A DNA stretch of 64,000 bases from Daphnia carinata (Eukaryota; Arthropoda; Branchiopoda; Diplostraca; Daphniidae), in the NCBI RefSeq assembly GCF_022539665.2, contig NC_081339.1, positions 2,504,017 through 2,568,016 on the forward strand. Reading direction: 5' to 3'. Positions 12,046-22,430 of this stretch are shown here, one piece after another. The translations under genes and the position numbers were made by a program. The notes under the pieces were generated by a model. It did not search any database, had not been told where the DNA came from, and worked only from the letters and a program-made list of their open reading frames with translations. The first letter of the stretch is position 1, and the number at the start of each line of letters is the position of its first letter.

Positions 12046-12273
12046 GGACGACACGCTTACTCGTAGCTTCCAAAGTTTATCCTGTTTCTGTTTGCGCCCT
12101 TAATATGATTTCGATTTTATTTTTGATTTGATTGCAATACCCGCACATCATAGGTGAACGATGACTAGTACGTCCGAGTTTGTGGTTAATTCAACATGGG
12201 TAAGTCGAGTACAAGATGATTTTTGAAAAAAGGCATTGCTAAACAGTTTACTTGTATATTCGTGTAATGCCCA

Positions 12274-13825
12274 TTAAGCCCTCGATACAGTAAGTTCAAC
12301 CACCAACTCGTTCAGTTGCTGGCTAAAGGAATTGAAGGAAAAGTGCTCAATTACGCGTTGTCTGCCCCTTTCTCCCATTTTGGTTGCTAGATTTCGATTT
12401 TCGTAAAGATATTTCATCTTTTCGGCAAAATCTTCTACTGTCGGATGACACAGGTAGCCAGTTCGATGGTCCTCCACTGTTTCTAGTGGCCCTCCACTGT
12501 TGACGGCGATGACAGGAAGTTGACAATACATGGCCTCCAAGGGGACGATACCGAAATGCTCCTTGTCTGGCGTGTACAACAATGTATGGCAGTTCTTCAA
12601 CAAACATGTCTTCGTTTCATCACTCGGCGACCGAAGGAATGTAACATAATCACCAAGTTGCAAAGATTTCGTCAGTTTTTGCAATTCGTTGTAATGCTCT
12701 ACGTTTTCAACAAGTCGATCGTCGTATCCTCCAACCTGCAAACATTTTCGTACAGTTCATATAGAACAAAATATCTAGTAAACAGGAAAAAGAATTCTAA
12801 CCATAATCAGATGAATTTTTGCGTCACCTAGGAAAGATTTCAATAAACCTAAGAGAATAGTAGCAATGTTATTAAAGGTCGGTATGAACCGTAATGTACA
12901 AAATGTTTTACCAAATGCTTTAATTGCCAATCCAAGGTTCTTTTTGCGCTCATACCGATTTATAGAGAGGAAAACAAAGTCCAGGACTTGCTCGGTGCCA
13001 ATGACACTATTCAAATTGTTCCCACATTCTCCATCAAAACTACGAAAATTGAGTGATGGATAAAGAACTTTTGGTCTCCGAAGAATACTTTTAAAAGTTT
13101 CGCAGAATACGCCAGCTGTAAAGTGGCTATTGACGACAGTTATAGTGGCTAGGTCAGCTGAATAAGTTGAATAACAAACAATTATGGTGACCACATCACA
13201 AATTTTAAATGAAAAAATTAACTGGTTTTTTCCTCTATCCAGTCCAAGGGTGCTCTGTAAAGCTTTTTAATCCATGTTTTATGGCTGGCAAGTAGAAGAT
13301 CTGGGAAATGACAATAAAATATGACAGGAACGCTTGTGAACAATCTTAAGACCGGTATGCACATTGAGACCTAAATGGTGGGAACAAGAAGAAAAATTAA
13401 TCCACTGAATATTAGATTGTCAAAGCATAACCAACATACCTGATCACAAAAATAGACTTGGGGTTGCATATCACTCAAAAACACCATGTAGAATGAGGCC
13501 CATAACATTCGAATATAAGCACACAGTGCAAGAAACCTTCTGCATTAAAAAAATATAGAACAAATTGCCATTTTTGTTTTGGTGTTTAGGCAGTATGCAT
13601 GTAGTTATTGAATTACCCAAAGATGCTTCGTGGTAGCCAGTTGCCACTAACAGTAACTGGAATAGTCCCATCTTTGGTTTCAGGAAAACAATGACCAGGA
13701 TCATGATAGGAGGTGATTATGTGAACCTGATGGCCCTTTGATTGCAAAGCTAGAGCTGCATCTACCACCAGACGTTCGGCTCCTCCGATTCCCAAATCTG
13801 GATGAAGGAAGGCAACCTTCATCAT
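12274..13825 (-). CDS. ALG2: ALG2, alpha-1,3/1,6-mannosyltransferase
   Basis: ALG2 adds the second and third mannoses to the dolichol-linked oligosaccharide on the cytosolic face of the ER, the early step of N-glycosylation. It is a GT4 glycosyltransferase. Six coding exons are 13617-13825, 13440-13539, 13223-13370, 12912-13157, 12802-12848 and 12274-12735, summing to 1212 bases, 403 residues, as in other animals. Visible motifs are the N-terminal [39 protein letters not shown] in the second Rossmann half, and the GT4 donor-site block [19 protein letters not shown] with NSGGPLE. Two adjacent Met codons (13825 and 13822) could start it. It converges on WDR70, with stop codons 228 bases apart. 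Confidence 0.95.
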
Positions 13826-15580
13826 TTCACTAAATTGGTGTTGTAGATCAACGATCGCATTCGATTTTTAAAAAATGCTTTTATGGCATCTGGTAAATAA
13901 GATACAACATAGATGCACTATAGATACATGTAAGATGTAACTTGTCCTGTTTTCGGGTATATCGCGGAAAAACGATGTGGAAATTACTTGTCCCTCCCCT
14001 TTTGGGAGGGACTTTTAAAGTATTTTTTCAGGATCAGCTGTTAGCAGAAACTAAGTTCTGCACAGATCTGTTAACGTAATTAACCGAATCACGGATGATT
14101 TGTGTGAATTAAGTTGCAGTTGACATCTTCTAACGGTAATCATTCAGTCACAATAGAGGTATCACAGCACATCTACTATGACTGAATGGTTACCTTTAGA
14201 CTGCAATGCCACACTGTTTTCTTCAATCACTGGAGGAAACGAATTGAAACTCGACTATATTGCTTTTTCTTGTGAAAAAGTAAGAAATGGTTGCCCATGT
14301 TGGCGAAACTGGTTGTCGTACGTTGTCACGCTTTTTCACCATATCATGGCTTCACCCCCATCTGTCATTTGTACCAATTGTTGATAGTGGCATAACAAGC
14401 CTTCACATCTAGATTTTTCCCAGTGGGGCTGGATCCTTTTTTTTCGATCACAACCACTTGTTTCAGTTGTTCCAAGTGTTGAAACTTTACTCATTCAAGT
14501 ACTGAGAGGTGGCTGCCCATTACAAAAAAAGAGGTTATCATGGTATGTTATGGAATAAATACAATAAAAGTTAAAGAAAGAAAGCTTTTAACCTCTGCTG
14601 TTCCTTAGGCTCTGTAACGGCATGTGTGCAAAATTGAAAAAATTCTGTGCTGCAATGGTCTGTAGTATGTGCCCAACATATAACGATGTGAACAGCAAAA
14701 AAGGGTTGGTCATTCCAAATATCAAAAGTGCTGAATTCTGGAAAATATACCTATTTTCTGCCGTTTCGTCAATCTCTATCCAGTATGTTTGACAATGGAA
14801 GCCTTGCTCACTCAGACTGCTCCAGATCAATGTCAGGCAAAGTCACATGACTATGTGTAAGTCAGTATCACTTTACGAAACCAAATAGGTGAAACAATAA
14901 TGCAATTTTTTATATTTTTTATACAGAATTATTTTGCTGTGGTGTTTCATTGTACAGCTGAATTAGATTACATGCCTACTGTGAAAGAGATCAAGAATCT
15001 ATTACCGAAACGGGCTCTCTCCGTTCGCGACATCAGACTTCTCCAGTCGGCCGTTCTGACGCAGACCTCCTGAAAAGAAGTTGGAACGTTTTGAACTGTC
15101 TAGGACCAAACATCAAGTTCTAAATCTGTTTTTGTTTTCTGCCTGGAAATAAAAAATTACAACTAATTGAAATGTCATTATTGAGTTGTTTGCATAGGTA
15201 TTAGAAAATAGGCAGTCGCCTTCTGGTTAGTTTCTTTTGCTGTCCGACGCCATGCATATCGTGCCAAACGATCTGAATTATACTTAGCGTTCATTCGGAA
15301 TAGCTGTTTACTTCCTCGACGTCATGCCTCACGTAACTTAATAACACTGTGATTCAAAAATTAATTAATTAGTGTTTCAATTTTTAATAACCTCTAGGTT
15401 ATATCGACTCGCAAAATCAATTCAGAAGAGGGTCCCTCTTCGTTGACGTATGGAACGAAAGCTTTGCGGAACGGCGAGACACTAGCAAATTCCGGATGTG
15501 GAAATTTCGAAGACTGCTACCTGCACATTACCGTTAGTCGCTGCTTCGTCGCGAAAACAAAAGTATAACAATTTATTTAA
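13826..15580. other. Gene-poor stretch with unassigned open fragments
   Basis: The left end should contain the ALG2 promoter. Beyond it are short open fragments on both strands: 14178-14384 (+), 14588-14830 (-), a stop-terminated stretch with LLPKRALSVRDIRLLQSAV at about 14990-15075 (+), and a 46-codon open stretch at about 15399-15539 (+). None shows a recognisable domain. They look like remnants of mobile sequence or unassigned exons. Confidence 0.35.
14135..14194. repeat. Imperfect inverted repeat (hairpin)
   Basis: A 22-base arm at 14135-14156 (starts ggtaatcattcagtc) pairs with 14173-14194 (ends gaatggttacc), with a few mismatches and a 16-base loop. It could be a short MITE-like palindrome; no function is evident. 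Confidence 0.6.
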
Positions 15581-15662
15581 TTTGAAGTGCATATCTGGGC
15601 TCCCTTCTTTTCTGTGGCCCCGTTTCCCCTAGATTTGTAATAAGCCCGTAGGGGGTAGGGGG
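15581..15662 (+). repeat. Solo fragment of the fold-back element end
   Basis: This roughly 80-base stretch (gaagtgcatatctgggctcc to cccgtagggggt) matches the outer end of the long inverted repeat found at 17845 and, inverted, at 19525, with several substitutions. It lacks the rest of the arm, so it is an older truncated copy. Confidence 0.85.
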
Positions 15663-17839
15663 TGAATAATCAAAGAAGTTTGATGTGTCACGCTAGCGCT
15701 ATAGCGTACTGGCGCGCTAGTAATAGTTTCGATTCGCATACACACTAATTTTATATTTTAGATTACTCCAAAACTATATACTCTACGTAAAAACATATTC
15801 CATTTTCGTGTTCCTTCGTTAATTTTGGATGAGAATCATGTGTAGTTATCGAGATTTAATGATATTATTTTTTAATAGGAAAGACTTTTAAGCCCGAAAG
15901 ATAAAGAAGGGCTTATTATTGTTTAACCCAACTTTTACCGTTTTTTACGTTTTATTCAAAAACCATGAGTCCCACGAGAAAACAACCCTCATATTCGTGA
16001 TGCCAGTTTAATTCTGCATCGAAAGTTCGGGCTTATTTAGTCGGGCTTAAAATTTTTTCGGTCAATGTAGAGAATTAGCTAGAAACGTGACCGTTAGATG
16101 GCGAAAGCTGTAAAACAGAAAAAAGGCCAGCATTTTTTATTTTTATTTTGGGCAAAACGGATTGCCATTATGGCAATCCGTTTTATATGGCAATCCGTTA
16201 TGACAATCCGTTTTACATAAAAAAAAAAAAAAATCGCACTTTTTTCTTTTTTTCCGACACGTAGCCATCTACCGCTCAGACTCATTATTACTGGCGTAGG
16301 CAATTTCAGTCCATTGGATGCCATTCGCAGTTAGTTCAGTAGCGTGGATGGAGAATAAAGCGTGGCTGGAGGAACAATTGAAAAATGGATAAGATAATAC
16401 AACAAAAGGATGGTAAGTATAAACATTATTATATTGGTTTTCAATTATTAATTATTGTTTATTACATCAAATTATGAAGCTGCAGGCCCAATTATTGGAA
16501 CAACACAAAATATTAGATAACAGCAAAGCTAAGGATGGTAAGGCCTAATACGTAATGATTCTATTTATTTGCTTTTATTCGTTTGTGTTTTGTAGCTCAA
16601 ATTTGAGTCTACATGCTCAGTTACTGGAAAACAAACAAATTAGAATGGGACACTTTCCAAACAGTGAAGGAGGTTTTTCCAAACTCATCCCTAACTGAAC
16701 ATGAGGATGAGTTGGCATTAGGCGAACACAGTCAGGTACCTAAACTTTTCAAATAAGAATTCAAAATAAGTATAGAATTTTAAAAAACAATTATTTATTG
16801 TTTAGTTATTCAGTCCACCACCTGACAGTGTGTTAAATTTAAATTCTGTTAGTGCTGTAGTAAAAGAATCGTTAATAATAAATCCATGCAGCGAAGGAAC
16901 TGAAGAATTGTGGGACCGTATTTGGGCCGAAAATGGGTGTGGTACGGAAACCCAGAAATGGCATGAGTTCAACATAAAACATGGATTAGGTACTTTTCGG
17001 TTTTTTGTCTATTGAGAAAGTATTTTTAATGCTGTTATTTTGCATTCACAGAATTTTAGCGGGGGATCCAGTAAAATCTGGAAGTGTTCCAGGTTGGACG
17101 AGTGAGCATACAGTTGAAAAACACTGAAAGTGCATTACCATTAAGGTATGAGGTAAAGTAATAGAGTATGCAAATTGTCTAATGAGAAGTACCATCTTGT
17201 GTGAATGAATCCTGTGTAACAGCAATCCTTTATAGTTCTGTTATAGCTAGAAGCCTCAAATAATTCTGCTTCTCTTGCTAAAGAACAACTTGTCCTTTAC
17301 ACTCAGAGTGTTGGTGAAGCTGGGTACTTAAATGGCCCTAAAGATGTTTCACTTCACTGGCATTGCAGCGATGAACATCATACATGGACTCTTTAGGTAT
17401 GAAAGGAATTTTCTTGAAAAATTTTTGAATTTATGATGAAGCTTTTCTCCTCCTTTTTGCCAACCATGTCTAATCTACAAAAAAAAGTTTATCCAATAGG
17501 AAAGGATTTTCAGCATACTGGGAACACAACTATCAACAATGCAACATTCTAGGGGTGTTATTTTATCCTTCAAGAGCCTTATACAATGATTTTCATCTAC
17601 AATTTGTATGGCCTTTCCCGAGCTTCTGCCAGAAGTTGAATCTATGAGTCATGTAAGTCACATGAGCAACAATTGAGATGCTTAATGGTGTTGTTTTTCT
17701 TTTCTCAGCATAGGTTAATAGTAACATTGGATCTGAAAAAATTCTTGGTTGGGGCATGACACTGAATAAATTGTAATGATTGGATGGATGACATGATATT
17801 TCTATACTTCATTCGGATTCCCGAGACGGTATTTGATAT
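15663..17839. other. Decayed repeat-like region without a supported gene
   Basis: Short plus-strand open pieces lie near 16610-16740, 16806-17014 and 17200-17395, separated by GT-AG-like gaps and stop codons. They can be read as a degenerate split gene or transposon but show no recognised domain. A 14-base-stem hairpin occurs at 16154-16184. The segment directly abuts the fold-back element. Confidence 0.35.
16154..16184. repeat. Perfect 14-base-stem hairpin
   Basis: The arm aaaacggattgcca is followed by a 3-base loop and its exact reverse complement. The half-site tggcaatccgtt recurs at about 16188-16199, and a one-base variant (tgacaatccgtttt) at about 16201-16214. A related acggattgccat lies near 21223. 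It resembles the tips of small inverted-repeat elements. Confidence 0.75.
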
Positions 17840-17844
17840 TTAAA

Positions 17845-18440
17845 AAATTGAAGTGCATATCTGGGCTCCCTTCCTTTCCGTAGCCCCGTTTCCCCTTGAC
17901 TCGTAATAAGCCCGTAGGGGGTCATGCCCCTACTGTACGGTATATATAAAAACAACATATACCGAGGTTTGGAGGGCTCTGGCCGGAAAGGGGACGTGGG
18001 GTGCCGCTTCGTCCGATGATGTGTTCACGGAGGGTGACGTGGCTGCCCACAAATCCGAACTAAAGGTTAATCGCTCCTGTAAAAATGTTCCAAATCTTCA
18101 GCTCTTCTTCCGGCTTCTCTTAGCCAATCACCGGGTAATCTCCCCGGTGGGTCAACAAGGCAGTGTCTCCCCCTGCCTGGGTTGACGGCAACTTTTGAAA
18201 AGGTGATTGTGCCTTTTTAAAGTTGCAAAAATAATTGTAATGTGCAGAGAATTGTCAATAAAATTTTTTTATAAAATATTTTTTGCAAAATTCGTTTCTT
18301 TCATTGTCTGTATTCGCTGTGTTCACACGTTACAATTTTTTATATTTAGCTTGCTTAATTCACCTTTATTGTTTTTGTCACCTTTGATGGTAAGCATTGT
18401 TTCCATTGGTTTATCGTTTATCTGTAAGTATTATTTATTA
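17845..18440 (+). repeat. Left arm of the fold-back element
   Basis: This arm contains the outer conserved part (to about 18196), then a less conserved A+T-rich inner part. It mirrors 18945-19525. Confidence 0.85.
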
Positions 18441-18524
18441 CACTCTTTGAATTCTTCAACTTAGATTTAAGGAACAATCTGGATATTTTATGAAGTAATT
18501 TTGTATTTTGTTTTACTCGTATGG

Positions 18525-18595
18525 GAACCGATCCCTAGACATTCAGCGTGCAACGCCGATGCTCTAACATTGAGCCACGAGATATATCTAAATGT
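18525..18595 (-). other. Degenerate tRNA-like segment (left, minus strand)
   Basis: Read on the minus strand it has an A-box-like TGGCTCAATGTTAGAGC and a damaged B box (GGATCGGTTCC). It is the mirror image of the segment at 18868-18945, so it belongs to the inverted arms. It is not a functional tRNA gene. Confidence 0.55.
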
Positions 18596-18671
18596 TTTAT
18601 TATCGCATATCATATGTTATCGTCTAGGATGTTTATGCAGTCTTTCACAACTATATGTTTATCTTTCTATT

Positions 18672-18745
18672 GCTTCCATAAGGTTCTTAGCTCTGTGGTA
18701 GAGTTTTTATCTGCGATACCTGTAACCCTGGGTTCAAACCTCAGT
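18672..18745 (+). other. tRNA-like segment in the central loop
   Basis: The A box is TTAGCTCTGTGGTAGAGT and the B box GGTTCAAACC, with a T-arm CTGGG/CTCAG that pairs. The acceptor stem is not closed. This is a tRNA-derived, SINE-like pol III promoter rather than a working tRNA. Confidence 0.55.
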
Positions 18746-18867
18746 AGATGTGTAAAAATGAAGTAAAATAATGTAGAAGAGTATATTGCAGAATTGCATT
18801 TCAGTTTTATTCTAAGTGTAAATGCAAGTCCACAAGTGACTAGAAAAAAAAGCCAACTTCAAATCAT

Positions 18868-18945
18868 ATGATTCGTGGCTCATTGGTAGAGCATCGGCGA
18901 TGTATGCCGAACATCCAGGGTTCGATCCCTGGATAATAATAGAAT
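18868..18945 (+). other. tRNA-like segment (right, plus strand)
   Basis: The D arm GCTC...GAGC, a five-pair anticodon stem TCGGC/GCCGA and a T arm CCAGG/CCTGG around GTTCGATC are visible, with A box TGGCTCATTGGTAGAGC and B box GGTTCGATCC. The acceptor stem does not pair, the T-arm register is off by one, and the position expected to be U33 is not U. It is read as a tRNA-derived relic. Confidence 0.65.
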
Positions 18946-19530
18946 GCTTACAGATAAACGGTAAACCAATACCCGTCACCTTACCATCTAATGTGACAAA
19001 AACAAATAAAGCAAAGCCAAAAAAAAATTGATAAATGCAATGTGTGAACAAAGCTAACACAGACAATGAAAGAAACGAATTTTGCAAAAAATATTTTATA
19101 AAAAAATTTTATTGACAATTCTCTGCACATTACAATTATTTTTGCAACTTTAAAAAGGCACAATAGCCCTTTCAAAAGTTGCCGTCAACCCAGGCAGGGG
19201 GAGACACTGCCTTGTTGACCCACCGGGGAGATTACCCGGTGATTGGCTAAGAGAAGCCGGAAGAAGAGCTGAAGATTTGGAACATTTTTACAGGAGCGAT
19301 TAACCTTTAGTTCGGATTTGTGGGCAGCCACGTCACCCTCCGTGAACACATCATCGGACGAAGCGGCACCCCACGTCCCCTTTCCGGCCAGAGCCCTCCA
19401 AACCTCGGTATATGTTGTTTTTATATATACCGTACAGTAGGGGCATGACCCCCTACGGGCTTATTACGAGTCAAGGGGAAACGGGGCTACGGAAAGGAAG
19501 GGAGCCCAGATATGCACTTCAATTTTTAAA

Positions 19531-21141
19531 TAATTAATACCGTAATACGCGGGAATACACAGGCGACTGATGGAGGGAAATTCAATTCCGTACTTTAAAT
19601 TATTATAACTTTTCGTCATAACATCCCAACCAGAAACCTTTGCAGGCTCACTATTGCTATTAATCTAAATTAAGAAAATAAAATATAGATAAGCATGAAA
19701 CGTTCTTATTGATATCGCTTACATGGTACATAAATTCATCATCTGCCATATTCCTGTAGATTCCTGGCAGGAGCTTCTAAAAGGGTATGCAGTTGCAAAT
19801 GATCACCATAGCCAAAACTTGAATACGAAAGTTTGGGAGAACCTTTCGTGTTGGCCACAGAGACCTTCCATGGGCTTTCCGATTGGACGTTCCATGCACC
19901 TTAAAAAAAAGAAGAAAGGTTACATAGTTGGTTGTTTTGATCACTAAACGTGAAGGTAAAGAAGGTACATGGTCTCGGCAGTCTTGACGACAATTTCCAT
20001 TATAACCTCATATCACCTCATTTTATGGAAAAAGAATTTCGAAGGCGACAGTTCAGAATAGAAAATGGTTGCATTCAAATCTTTTGACAGGTGGGATTAA
20101 GGAATGTCGCCTTAGGGAGTGCAAACCGCGATTTTCAAAACTATTAAATGCTTGTTAGCCATTGAAAGATTGCTGGCTGACGCAGACAATCGTTTGGGAC
20201 ATGATTAATGAGCTGCTTCGTGGATAAAGCTCGTTTTTTTTTAAGTCCTCTCCAGGATGACATGAATTCCAGCATGTTCTAAACATGTATCAGCACTTAG
20301 CAATACACCAATTAAAACAATTAAAAAATTTAAAATAGTACCACCTTTTAATGTTTTTGACTCCATGATTCATCTTCGTTGCAATTGTGAAGGCAAGACA
20401 ACTGACCTATGGTGATTTATTCATCACACTTGCCATAACCGTTTTCCCAATGTATCAGCTATTCTGCCAACAGTAGTTTACTAATACAACATTGACGATT
20501 AAAATTAGAAAACTTAACAAACTCAGCAGAAAAGCATTACCAGGGAGTAACATCTTGCATGTTGACGAAGAATCCTTGGTTTATCATGTACATGGCAGAA
20601 TATCCACATTGCCTGGATGGCACAATCCTTTGCGTAATCACACAAATAGTAACTAAAACATATTGAATTGAAAAAAAAATTTAATGAAGTTTTACCCAAC
20701 AGCCGGCTGCACCTCTGAATTCCAAAACTACGTCTACACATTCATATCAAGCTTTTCCAGCATGTCTCACCTTTGGCATTTGTTTAAATCATTCCTTTAA
20801 AAATTTTTAATAAATGTAAATAAAGTAAACAATTGATATTTATGTGACGTCGGAGTACCATTTGGCTGTCAAGCATTCTATACAAGATAGGCATTTTGAA
20901 GAATCAGTGGCAGCAATCAAGTGCTACAATTTGAATATGGGCTAGGTGTTATAGTCGCTGAGGGCTCTCAATCCTAAACTGAACCTTGCTCACTGATGTG
21001 AAAATCTATAAAAGGATTTAAATCTTAATCAATGAGATATGCAGGATAGTGTATAAAATTATGGTAAAGATGGTACCAAATGCTGTGTTACTAGAAATTT
21101 TGCCTGAGAAAACTCCAACTGACATGTGAAACATAAGGGCG
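19531..21141. other. Gene-poor, probably mobile-element remnants
   Basis: The sequence is A+T-rich with short open pieces on both strands (19723-19947 +, 20523-20741 -). No domain is recognised. The bases flanking the fold-back element show no continuity of a gene across the insertion. Confidence 0.35.
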
Positions 21142-21208
21142 CATTTTGGCGTCAACCTTTTGTTGAACCTTTTTAGTTCAACTTTTCGTCAAAGTTGACG
21201 CTAAAATG
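21142..21208. repeat. Imperfect 67-base palindrome
   Basis: Outer arms cattttggcgtcaac and gttgacgctaaaatg pair with one mismatch. Inner tgttgaac and gttcaac extend the pairing. It would form a long hairpin. Confidence 0.7.
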
Positions 21209-21563
21209 GTTGAACGGATTGCCATACTTTTAATGTTTATAATTTTTACAACCATATAAAAAAAACCTACTTAAAAACTTACTTTTTTTTTTAAATAAAA
21301 GTTTTCTTAACAAAAAATAAAAACCATAATTCAAATAATTCTGTGATGCATATTTTTCGAGACATCTAGTGGACAAGTGGCTAACTCCGATTCGTTTTCA
21401 TAGCCACCACGTCAGCTATTCTGCCAAAATTTCTATCAGCTGTTTCATTTCGCGTGGCGAAGCATGAAATGAAGGTCTTCCTTCTCGAAATTTTACCGTC
21501 GGATTCGCCGTGCCTAGACCTGGATTTTTTGGGTTGAATCTGTGCTAAAAGGTAAGAGTAAAA

Positions 21564-21596
21564 TTGCGCCTAATGGCTTTATGCCATTAGGCGCAA
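21564..21596. repeat. Perfect hairpin, 14-base stem
   Basis: The arm ttgcgcctaatggc, a 5-base loop tttat, and the exact reverse complement. It lies shortly upstream of the minisatellite. Confidence 0.8.
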
Positions 21597-21729
21597 TGGC
21601 GACTGTTCCCCCCATGGCCATGAGGAGAACAGCGCCCAAGTCCCTATAACTACAAAAAAAATGGGAGCAAACGGCGTGGTAGCCAACGGGTTAACTTATA
21701 CACTAGAATGCAAAACAAAACGAAACAAT

Positions 21730-21906
21730 ACCAAGGCGAATGCCGTAGATGGCGATGAGATGACGGCGAAGGCTAAAACGAAGACAGCGATGAGGTGATG
21801 GCGAGGGCAAAGGCGTAGACGGCGTTGAGATGATGGCGATGGCGAAAGCAAAGGCGAAGACGGCGATGAGATGATGGCGAAGGCAAAGGCGAAGACGGCG
21901 ATGGAG
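21730..21906. repeat. Degenerate leader of the minisatellite
   Basis: Longer units of roughly 55-60 bases built from gatggcga, gaaggcaaaggcgaagacg and similar pieces are repeated about three to four times with variation. They share the GGCGA core of the two regular arrays that follow. Confidence 0.7.
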
Positions 21907-22062
21907 ATGGCGATAGAGATGGCGATAGAGATGGCGATAGAGATGGCGATAGAGATGGCGATAGAGATGGCGATAGAGATGGCGATAGAGATGGCGATAG
22001 AGATGGCGATAGAGATGGCGATAGAGATGGCGATAGAGATGGCGATAGAGAAGGCGATAGAG
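21907..22062. repeat. Minisatellite, 12-base unit, about 13 copies
   Basis: The unit is atggcgatagag, perfect in nearly all copies; the last copy has aaggcgatagag. It reads as repeated MAIE on the plus strand. Confidence 0.92.
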
Positions 22063-22398
22063 ACGGCGTTGGAGACGGCGAAGACGGCGTTGGAGACGGC
22101 GAAGACGGCGTTGGAGACGGCGAAGACGGCGTTGGAGACGGCGAAGACGGCGTTGGAGACGGCGAAGACGGCGTTGGAGACGGCGAAGACGGCGTTGGAG
22201 ACGGCGAAGACGGCGTTGGAGACGGCGAAGACGGCGTTGGAGACGGCGAAGACGGCGTTGGAGACGGCGAAGACGGCGTTGGAGACGGCGAAGACGGCGT
22301 TGGAGACGGCGAAGACGGCGTTGGAGACGGCGAAGACGGCGTTGGAGACGGCGAAGACGGCGTTGGAGACGGCGAAGACGGCGTTGGAGACGGCGAAG
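22063..22398. repeat. Minisatellite, 21-base unit, about 16 copies
   Basis: The unit acggcgttggagacggcgaag is essentially identical in every copy and follows the 12-base array without a gap. It reads as repeated ALETAKT on the plus strand and NAVFAVS on the minus strand. Both unit lengths are multiples of three, which explains long open frames on both strands without a gene. Confidence 0.92.
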
Positions 22399-22430
22399 AC
22401 GGCGTTGGCGAAGACGGCGATGGCGATGAG

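Larger units (their letters stand above)
17845..19525. mobile_element. Fold-back element with long inverted arms and TTAAA target duplication
   Basis: The first roughly 350 bases from 17845 (AAATTGAAGTGCATATC...) reappear as the reverse complement ending at 19525, with no differences I could see. Divergence increases inward, but similarity continues to about 18440 on the left and 18945 on the right. Both ends are flanked by TTAAA (17840-17844 and 19526-19530), a likely target-site duplication. There is no transposase frame; the open frames inside are the two copies of the arm. Three tRNA-like segments occupy the centre. The type fits a non-autonomous fold-back or large MITE mobilised in trans. 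A TTAA-targeting (piggyBac-like) source is one possibility, but the ends are not those I would call with confidence. Confidence 0.85.

Noticed and set aside
18868-18945. Functional tRNA gene
   Set aside because: The acceptor stem does not pair, the T-arm register is shifted and U33 is missing.
18207-19175. Open frames inside the fold-back element that look like a duplicated small protein
   Set aside because: The two similar peptides arise from the two copies of the inverted arm; they are hydrophobic translations of A+T-rich sequence with no domain.
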